12,579 nucleotides of DNA from Candidatus Zixiibacteriota bacterium. GTDB lineage: Bacteria; Zixibacteria; MSB-5A5; GN15; PGXB01. A program made the translations under genes and the position numbers. The notes beneath the pieces were generated by a model. That model saw only the letters and a list, made by a program, of their open reading frames with translations. It was not told the origin of the DNA and did no database searches. Location of the stretch: contig JAPLUS010000181.1 in NCBI GenBank assembly GCA_026397495.1, positions 1 through 12,579 of the forward strand. The letters run 5' to 3'. Below are positions 8,402 to 12,579 of this stretch, in pieces (the first letter of the stretch is position 1; the number at the start of each line of letters is the position of its first letter).

Positions 8402-8476
8402 GCTGGGGTAGCTCAGTTGGTATAGAGCACTTGACTGTGGATCAAGGGGTCGGGAGTTCGACTCTCCCCCCCAGTA
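8402..8476 (+). tRNA. tRNA-His (anticodon GTG)
   Basis: A full cloverleaf can be drawn: acceptor 8402-8408 with 8469-8475, D arm GCTC/GAGC (8411-8414, 8425-8428), anticodon stem CTTGA/TCAAG (8430-8434, 8442-8446), anticodon GTG at 8437-8439, a 5-nt variable loop, and T arm GGGAG/CTCCC around TTCGACT. The CCA end is not encoded (TTT follows). The first acceptor pair is G1:U72 and the discriminator is A73. The base before position 1 is T, not the usual G-1 that pairs with C73 in most bacterial tRNA-His. Confidence 0.93.
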
Positions 8477-8508
8477 TTTGAATTTGAACATCATCTCGAA
8501 AAGATATT

Positions 8509-9216
8509 ATGGATCCCCTGAAAGAGTGGTTGGGCCGGCAGGATGGCGGACTGGTCCTCGATGTTGCCACCGGACGGGGATATTCGGCATCTCTTCTGGC
8601 AGAATCCCTTAATTGTTACAGAAATATTTTCGGCATCGATATCTCAATGGAAAATCTTTGTCAGGCTCAAAAGGGGATCAAAGATAAGAGGATCATTCTG
8701 CTTGGGATGAGGGCCGAATCTATGGGATTTGCTGATGGCACTTTTGATACGGTGGCGGTCATTAATTCCCTGCATCATTTGCAGTATGTTGAAGAGTCTT
8801 TGGCAGAAATGAAACGGGTTCTTAAACCGAACGGAAATTTTATCATATTTGAAATGGTGCAGGACGGTTTGAACGAAAAGCAAATATCGCACCGAGAAGC
8901 ACATCACTGGTGGGGTGCAGTTGATCGGCAAAACAGCATCTTTCATCGGGAAACCTTTCGGAATGATGAACTCCGCGGGATGGTCGGTCGGCTGGGGTTG
9001 TCGAAAGTGGAATTTATTAATTTCAATGAAGAAACTGAAATTGACAGCAAAGAGGTAATCAATAATATTGAAAAGACAATCGATCTGTATATAGAAAAAA
9101 TCCCGGAAAACATCGGTCGCCAGCCCTTGATAGATAAAGGACTAAAACTAAAAGAGCGTTTCCATGAAGTAGGTTTCGCCTGGGCGACAATTTTGATTGC
9201 CATCGGAACCAAATAA
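8509..9216 (+). CDS. class I SAM-dependent methyltransferase
   Basis: This 235-aa protein is of the Methyltransf_11/UbiE-like type. Motif I VLDVATGRG (16-24) binds SAM, and the acidic strand-2 end GIDIS (42-46) contacts the ribose. DTVAVINSLHHL (80-91) and MKRVLKPNG (101-109) complete the fold. The C-terminal part (after 120) contains HHWWG and shows no substrate-specific motif I can name. The ATG at 8509 is the first possible after an in-frame stop at 8485-8487; no strong Shine-Dalgarno is seen. It starts 32 nt after tRNA-His in the same direction, with no intervening promoter or terminator visible, so co-transcription is likely. The substrate is unknown. Confidence 0.88.
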   Translation: MDPLKEWLGRQDGGLVLDVATGRGYSASLLAESLNCYRNIFGIDISMENLCQAQKGIKDKRIILLGMRAESMGFADGTFDTVAVINSLHHLQYVEESLAEMKRVLKPNGNFIIFEMVQDGLNEKQISHREAHHWWGAVDRQNSIFHRETFRNDELRGMVGRLGLSKVEFINFNEETEIDSKEVINNIEKTIDLYIEKIPENIGRQPLIDKGLKLKERFHEVGFAWATILIAIGTK

Positions 9217-9247
9217 TGCTTTTCTGATCGATTCCGAATGATCGGGC

Positions 9248-9299
9248 AGGTCAAAATCCCATCGGGAGAAGGGTGTGGTGCTGAGGAGGGTTTTGACAT
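9248..9299 (+). repeat. repeat unit C, left copy (hairpin, possible terminator of the methyltransferase gene)
   Basis: This 52-nt unit is repeated at 11299-11351 with few differences. Its ends pair: GTCAAAATCC (9250-9259) with GGGTTTTGAC (9288-9297), one G-U. A T-rich run (9301-9309) follows. Together with its position 33 nt after the methyltransferase stop, it could act as a transcription terminator, although the 28-nt loop is long. Confidence 0.7.
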
Positions 9300-9320
9300 C
9301 TTCTTTTTTCAAGCAGTCAG

Positions 9321-9440
9321 GTAGGTCGGGTTCTGAGGTCTTCCGCGTGGCGGAAGAACGAAAAACCCGACATCCAATATTTTTGGATAATTGTCGGGTT
9401 TCTCATCTTCGCCGAGGCGGAGTTTCGAAACCCGACCTAC
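9321..9440 (+). repeat. REP-doublet-like three-hairpin element (left copy)
   Basis: Three consecutive stem-loops are visible. Hairpin 1 has GTCGGGTT (9325-9332) with AACCCGAC (9364-9371) and an inner CTTCCGC-GTG-GCGGAAG (9340-9356). The middle one is ATCCAA/TTGGAT (9372-9388). Hairpin 2 has GTCGGGTTTC (9393-9402) with GAAACCCGAC (9427-9436) and an inner CTTCGCC-GA-GGCGGAG (9407-9422). The outer ends GTAGGTC and GACCTAC are also complementary. The last 56 nt recur at 11108-11163 with one mismatch. The layout resembles REP/BIME elements, which are usually mobilised by RAYT (TnpA-REP) transposases; no such gene is in the window. Confidence 0.85.
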
Positions 9441-9488
9441 CAAACATTTTTCAAGCAGAATGCAGCGCAAGACCCCAAATGGTTTTAC

Positions 9489-9507
9489 TGTGCGCGGCAG
9501 ACTTTAG
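9489..9507 (+). repeat. repeat unit B, left copy, truncated
   Basis: TGTGCGCGGCAGACTTTAG is identical to 11170-11188. The right copy continues with TCTGCC to close a hairpin. Here it is replaced by GGGCTTG and unrelated sequence, so only half the stem remains. Confidence 0.75.
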
Positions 9508-9643
9508 GGCTTGTTGAAAAAGTCCCAAATTTGGTTGCGGCGGGTCTTGCGAATCCGCTTCATCGGATTCGTGTGACCCACCGCTATTATCCAACATATA
9601 CTTACGTGTCAGGTCACAATCCCATTTACACGGGATCAAGTAA
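9508..9643 (+). repeat. unit with large imperfect hairpin, probable repeat fragment left of the insertion sequence
   Basis: No convincing gene is present. The segment opens with GGGCTTGTTGAAAAAGTCCC and a perfect palindrome CCAAATTTGG (9525-9534). A strong stem-loop follows: GCGGCGGGTC (9537-9546) with GACCCACCGC (9575-9584), one mismatch, enclosing CGAATCCG/CGGATTCG (9550-9557, 9564-9571). Smaller alternatives are CGTGT/ACACG (9605-9632) and ATCCC/GGGAT (9619-9636). It has no second copy in the window, so calling it a dispersed repeat is inference from its structure. Confidence 0.45.
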
Positions 9644-9751
9644 CTATGTTATTAATAAGGCCAAGGCTTATTAATTAATTGAGCCTCTGCATTAAAGGAT
9701 TTAATTTAGTGAATTCAAGAACGAAGAACCCCTAAAGAGCAGGAGGCTCAA

Positions 9752-10746
9752 ATGAGAAATTACGAAAAGAACGGTCTGGATGAAAGCGGAATTTTTGTGG
9801 GGATCGATGTTCATCTGAGACAATGGCATGTCACGGTATTGGCTGCTGAGCAGGAGTTGTTCAGTGGCAAGCGGTTTATGAGGCTGGTTTTTCGGGATTT
9901 TGGTTACATGACCAGCTGCTGGAGTGGGGCGCCAACTGTATTGTGACACCGCCGTCGTTATTGCCGGTGGAGTCGGGGAATCGGGTGAAGACGGATAAGC
10001 GGGATAGTCGGAAGTTGGCTTATTTGCTATCGCGGGGAATGTTGAAGGCCATATGGGTTCCCAGCCGGGAGGAATGTTTTAATCGTGAAGTGATAAGGCG
10101 TCGCCGGCAATTGGTCTGGGATCGGGTTCGGGTTCAGAACCGGATAAAGAGTGCGCTCTATTTTTACGGGATTGAATTGGTCAACCCCCGGGGTCGCTGG
10201 AGCCACGTTTATGTAAAGAATTTATGGAGTTTGCGTTTGGGGAATAAGTTTGCTCAGGAAAGCTTTTGGCAATTTCTGGAGGCATATGAGGATTTATGTC
10301 GGCAGATTGAAAAGCAGACCAGTCTTTTAAGGGAATTGTCGCTGACGGATCGATATCGGGATCAGGTCGCGATATTGTGCAGTGTTTATGGTATAGCAAC
10401 GATATCGGCCATGGAGATATTATTGGAGTTAGGGGATATTGCCCGTTTTCGGCGTGGGGAACAGTTGGCGGCGTATGTTGGATTGACCCCGTCGCAATAT
10501 TCGAGTGGCGATAAGGTCCGGATGGGTCATATTACGCGGGTCGGTAAGGGCGCTTTACGGGGGACCCTGATTGAGGTTGCCTGGCTTTTGATTCGCAAAG
10601 ATGTTGGGATGCATGCGCGGTATCTCAGGATAAGAGGCAACTCTGGTTCGAAACGTGCCATCGTTGCCATAGCTCGTCGCGTGCTTTTGTGCTTGCGGCG
10701 GATGCTTTTGGAGAAGCGGCCGTATTATTTGGAAGCAGCAGCTTAA
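9752..10746 (+). pseudogene. IS110-family DEDD transposase, frameshifted by an internal deletion
   Basis: The gene starts at ATG 9752 with AGGAGG 5 nt upstream. The N-terminal frame reads GIFVGIDVHLRQWHVTVL, holding the first catalytic Asp (D19). Near 9875-9877 the homologous reading moves to another frame, where YEAGFSGFWLHDQLLEWG (catalytic Glu codon at 9880-9882) and then KTDKRDSRKLAYLL (two Asp, about 9994-10005) continue to a normal C-terminal Transposase_20 region. That region includes GLTPSQYSSGDKVRMGHITR with the conserved Ser block. Only about 25 residues separate the first Asp from the Glu; roughly 50 is usual in the family. So about 70-75 nt were lost and the frame was broken. The original frame stops at 9944-9946. 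The product is probably inactive. Confidence 0.88.
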
Positions 10747-10781
10747 GAAATTGATTTCGGAACTATAACGATCATGAGGAA

Positions 10782-10985
10782 GGAAGGCAGCGTTGCTGGG
10801 TCTGTGGGGGTTGGTTAAGACTATCTGATCAACGATCCGCCACGTGGCGCAAGTTTGCTGCTTCCCTCGTGAAAACCTCGGATTGATTACCTGTGGCTCA
10901 CTATAAAAGAGGCCACGAATAGCAGAATGTCCGCCGTGGCGGACAGAATGGTTTGGATTCACGAAAATAATCCCGCCCTGCGGGA
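10782..10985 (+). ncRNA. candidate IS110/IS1111 bridge RNA region downstream of the transposase
   Basis: The roughly 250 nt between the transposase stop and the right end contain nested complementarity. GGAAGGCAGC (10782-10791) pairs with GCTGCTTCC (10857-10865), leaving one bulge. Inside are GTTGGT/ATCAAC (10810-10833) with a 12-nt loop and the palindrome CGCCACGTGGCG (10838-10849). Further on are GTGGC/GCCAC (10893-10916) with a 14-nt loop, GTCCGCC-GT-GGCGGAC (10929-10944) and TCCCGC/GCGGGA (10971-10985). IS1111-type elements are known to encode their bridge RNA at this position. Transcript ends and guide loops cannot be fixed from one copy. Confidence 0.45.
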
Positions 10986-11057
10986 AATAAACCTTACAAC
11001 GGGCTTGACTTAATACATAGCAGATCCAGCGCAACACCTACAATATTATCGGTATTG

Positions 11058-11163
11058 GTGTCGGTTCACATCCACCTGCGGCGGACAAGAACCGACACAA
11101 CTATGCAGGATAATTGTCGGGTTTCTCATCTTCGCCGAAGCGGAGTTTCGAAACCCGACCTAC
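11058..11163 (+). repeat. REP-doublet-like element (right copy)
   Basis: The first half is a diverged hairpin: GTGTCGGTTC (11058-11067) pairs perfectly with GAACCGACAC (11089-11098), with an inner TCCACC/GGCGGA (one mismatch). The second half (11108-11163) matches 9385-9440 at 55 of 56 positions: GTCGGGTTTC (11116-11125) with GAAACCCGAC (11150-11159). The middle ATCCAA/TTGGAT hairpin is degenerate here. Confidence 0.82.
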
Positions 11164-11169
11164 GAAGAT

Positions 11170-11194
11170 TGTGCGCGGCAGACTTTAGTCTGCC
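11170..11194 (+). repeat. repeat unit B, right copy, intact hairpin
   Basis: GGCAGACT (11177-11184) pairs with AGTCTGCC (11187-11194) across a 2-nt loop. The first 19 nt of the unit are identical to 9489-9507. Confidence 0.75.
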
Positions 11195-11208
11195 CGGCCG
11201 ACTTGCGC

Positions 11209-11238
11209 CGTCAGTCCGCCACGACGGATTTCCTGACG
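11209..11238 (+). repeat. hairpin repeat-like sequence
   Basis: CGTCAG (11209-11214) pairs with CTGACG (11233-11238), with an inner TCCG/CGGA (11215-11228). It has a single copy in the window. It sits between unit B and the GGATCCCC hairpin, with no coding sequence around it. Confidence 0.5.
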
Positions 11239-11256
11239 GAATCCACTCTCCCTCTC

Positions 11257-11283
11257 TGGATCCCCGTCTTCACGGGGATGACA
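11257..11283 (+). repeat. REP-like hairpin of the CTGGATCCCCG type
   Basis: ATCCCCGT (11260-11267) pairs perfectly with ACGGGGAT (11272-11279) around a CTTC loop, preceded by CTGG and followed by GACA. Hairpins of this form (CTGGAT-CCCGC...GCGGG-ATGAC) are widespread short intergenic repeats in many bacteria, from general knowledge. Confidence 0.6.
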
Positions 11284-11298
11284 AAAAGTCAGTTGAGT

Positions 11299-11392
11299 AG
11301 GTCAAAATCCCCTTGGAGGAAGGGTGTGGCGCTGATGGGTGGTTTTGACATTTATATTTAAAAAGTCAAAAGCCTTCGGCATTTTGACCTAC
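11299..11392 (+). repeat. repeat unit C, right copy, within a larger inverted-repeat structure
   Basis: 11299-11351 matches 9248-9299. GTCAAAATC (11301-11309) pairs with GGTTTTGAC (11341-11349). Directly after is a second hairpin, GTCAAAAGCC/GGC-A-TTTTGAC (11365-11388). The outermost bases also pair: GTAGGTCAAAAT (starting 11298) is a perfect 12-bp inverted repeat of ATTTTGACCTAC (ending 11392). The unit is therefore nested, like the GTAGGTC...GACCTAC ends of the REP-like element. Confidence 0.7.
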
Positions 11393-11413
11393 TTTGACTT
11401 TAAATTTAGGCAG

Positions 11414-11444
11414 ATGTGAACTCGCCGCGGCGAGCCATCCACAT
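11414..11444 (-). terminator. strong palindromic hairpin downstream of the dehydrogenase gene
   Basis: CTCGCCGCGGCGAG (11421-11434) is a perfect 14-bp palindrome. It is extended by ATGTG (11414-11418) and CACAT (11440-11444). No U-tract follows on either strand, so a role as a terminator or transcript 3'-end stabiliser is inferred from position only. Confidence 0.35.
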
Positions 11445-11450
11445 TTGAAG

Positions 11451-11485
11451 AAATGACTGCCGGCAAATTCCGCCGACAGCCATTT
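11451..11485 (-). terminator. hairpin terminator of the dehydrogenase gene
   Basis: Read on the minus strand, a 14-bp stem (11485-11472 with 11464-11451), with two G-U pairs and a 7-nt loop, starts 22 nt after the stop codon. The stem ends in ATTT followed by CTTC, a weak U-rich tail. As the first structure after the gene it is the best terminator candidate. The second palindrome follows it directly. Confidence 0.5.
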
Positions 11486-11506
11486 CCCTATATTGCATCT
11501 GTAATC

Positions 11507-12579
11507 TTACAATTTAGCGGCAACCGCCTGAGCCATATCAAGGGTGCTTGATTTCCCCCCCATATCATAGGTGCGGACTTTTCCTTCCTTAATAATCGCC
11601 GCAATACCGCTTTCCAGCTTAATCGCTTTCTCCTTTTCCCCAAGCCACTCCATCATCAACACTACGGTCAGGAGCGTAGCCATGGGATTGACCTTGTGCA
11701 TACCGGCATATTTGGGAGCGGAACCATGAGTCGGTTCAAACACGGCATAATTATCTCCAATATTTCCGGAAGAAGCAAATCCCAGCCCCCCCACCAATTG
11801 AGCGCACAGATCTGAGATAATGTCACCGAACATATTCGAGGTTACCAGCACCGAATAATCAAGCGGATTTTTCAGCAACCACATACACATGGCATCAATA
11901 TTGGTTTCTTGAAGCTCTATACCGGGGTAATTCTTGGCTACCTCACGGGCGGTCCGAATCATCAAACCGGAGGTTTCTCTAATGACATTTGGTTTTTCCA
12001 CCACCGTCACGGATTTTCTTCCGGTCTTCTTGGCATATTCAAAGCTATCGGTGATGATATTCCGGCAGCCGGTTTTGGTATTTATCCTCAGTGATATCGC
12101 CACTTCATTACCGGGATGTTTATCGAATCTCTTCATTTTAGAATTATGTTTCGTGATAACCGCGCGGACTTCATCGGGAAGAGGGAAAAATTCGACACCG
12201 GAATACAAATCTTCGGTATTTTCTCTAAAGACGACAATGTCGATATTTTCCTTATAGTTCAGAGGATTTCCCGGATAAGCCTTACAGGGTCTCAAATTGG
12301 TGCGCAAATTGAACTCCTGACGAAGGCGAACAATCGGGGAAGTATAGACATGCCCTTTTCCTCTCAATTCCGGACTTAGTTCAGCTTCGGCCTCTTCCTT
12401 GGGCTTTGAAGTTATGGCGCCGAAGAGGGCACAGTCGGTGCTTTTAAGGATATTTATAGTGCGATCGGGCAGCGGATTACCCTCGCGGCACCAAAAATCC
12501 CAGCCAATATCGGCGGGAATATATTCGGCATCAAATTTAAATTTATCAAGCACAATGCGGGCCGCTTCCATAACATCGC
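11507..12579 (-). CDS. isocitrate/isopropylmalate-family dehydrogenase, probably isocitrate dehydrogenase, N-terminus cut
   Basis: This beta-decarboxylating dehydrogenase most likely converts isocitrate to 2-oxoglutarate in the TCA cycle. The frame is open through the right edge, where the codons read D-V-M-E-A-A, fitting the family start GIGxxVMEAA. About 15-20 residues are missing, so the ATG at 12571 is internal. Numbering from that Met, the substrate Arg residues are R84, R90 and R94 (VRLRQEFNLRTNLRP). RENTEDLYSG holds catalytic Tyr Y123, and VVEKPN holds catalytic Lys K193. The metal-binding Asp residues are D226 (TNIDAM) and D250/D254 (MFGDIISD). EPTHGSAPKYAG carries K287-Y288, positions that favour NADP in E. 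coli Icd. The later Arg of the Icd set is not evident (TYDMGG), so coenzyme choice is open. Homoisocitrate or 3-isopropylmalate dehydrogenase are less likely alternatives. Confidence 0.9.
   Translation of the reverse strand, partial: DVMEAARIVLDKFKFDAEYIPADIGWDFWCREGNPLPDRTINILKSTDCALFGAITSKPKEEAEAELSPELRGKGHVYTSPIVRLRQEFNLRTNLRPCKAYPGNPLNYKENIDIVVFRENTEDLYSGVEFFPLPDEVRAVITKHNSKMKRFDKHPGNEVAISLRINTKTGCRNIITDSFEYAKKTGRKSVTVVEKPNVIRETSGLMIRTAREVAKNYPGIELQETNIDAMCMWLLKNPLDYSVLVTSNMFGDIISDLCAQLVGGLGFASSGNIGDNYAVFEPTHGSAPKYAGMHKVNPMATLLTVVLMMEWLGEKEKAIKLESGIAAIIKEGKVRTYDMGGKSSTLDMAQAVAAKL

Larger units (their letters stand above)
9644..11020 (+). mobile_element. IS110-family insertion sequence, IS1111-like
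   Basis: An IS110-family transposase gene is bracketed by imperfect inverted ends. The left end is CTATGTTATTAATAAGGCC (9644-9662). The right end is GGGCTTGACTTAATACATAG (11001-11020). The left end, reverse-complemented, aligns to the right with about 17 matches, one mismatch and three single gaps. True IS1111-type boundaries usually lie a few bases outside such subterminal repeats, so the edges are approximate. The left non-coding part is about 110 nt and the right about 275 nt; a long 3' non-coding end is the IS1111 arrangement. TTGACT in the right end (11005-11010) could form a junction promoter with the left end in a circular form. Confidence 0.72.

Noticed and set aside
8303..8494. Minus-strand 63-aa reading frame containing GGESNSRPLDPQSSALYQLSYPS
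   Set aside because: It is the antisense of the tRNA-His gene, a well-known spurious translation pattern.
9451..9639. Minus-strand 62-aa frame
   Set aside because: It is made of hairpin and repeat sequence (units B and the 9537-9584 stem-loop); no start signal or conserved domain.
9752..9946. Programmed ribosomal frameshift joining the two transposase frames
   Set aside because: No slippery sequence is seen, and residues are missing between the conserved Asp and Glu, so a deletion explains the frame change.
10555..11037. Minus-strand 160-aa frame
   Set aside because: It overlaps the transposase end and its structured non-coding region and has no recognisable domain.
11055..11300. Plus-strand 81-aa frame
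   Set aside because: It is entirely repeat hairpins (units A, B and the GGATCCCC hairpin).
9240..11400. CRISPR array
   Set aside because: Repeats are palindromic units of different families with irregular spacing; no regular repeat-spacer pattern and no cas gene.

Overview
The window is a bacterial chromosome segment of moderate GC content. The left two thirds is an ordinary, tightly packed chromosomal block. The right third is a convergent intergenic island carrying an insertion sequence and many hairpin repeats. Complex I gene content, three promoters with the same TTGACT-17 nt-TATAAT-like architecture, and dispersed GTCGGGTT/AACCCGAC hairpins fit an uncultured bacterium, possibly of the FCB/Zixibacteria type. 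That placement is a weak impression and no marker gene here settles it.

Layout. (1) 1-5189, minus strand: nuoA-B-C-D-E-F-G, the start of a NADH:quinone oxidoreductase (Complex I) operon. The genes overlap by 1-23 nt or are 5 nt apart. A sigma70-type promoter (5217-5245) lies just upstream of nuoA, and nuoG runs off the left edge. The Fe-S ligands of NuoB, NuoE, NuoF and the visible part of NuoG are all present, including the extra N7 motif of NuoG. NuoF appears to lack about 20 residues that the family normally has. (2) 5318-8246, minus strand: a three-gene operon with an HD-domain hydrolase, a UMF1/Atg22-like MFS transporter (TTG start) and a PHP-domain metal hydrolase, behind a near-consensus promoter (8278-8306). 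(3) 8358-9216, plus strand: a divergent promoter, a tRNA-His(GTG) with non-canonical identity positions, and 32 nt later a class I SAM methyltransferase that may share the transcript. (4) 9217-11506: the repeat island. A roughly 1.4-kb IS110-family element (IS1111-like, approximately 9644-11020) has a transposase gene broken by an internal deletion and a structured 3' non-coding region that may encode a bridge RNA. Around it are two copies each of at least three repeat units, including a REP-doublet-like three-hairpin element, plus single hairpins. (5) 11507-12579, minus strand: an isocitrate/isopropylmalate-family dehydrogenase, most like isocitrate dehydrogenase, whose N-terminus is cut by the right edge.

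Functionally, the nuo genes supply the peripheral arm and part of the membrane connection of Complex I, and the dehydrogenase is a probable TCA-cycle enzyme. The HD/MFS/PHP trio has no assignable pathway. The most unusual material is the repeat/IS island, the tRNA-His sequence and the shortened NuoF.
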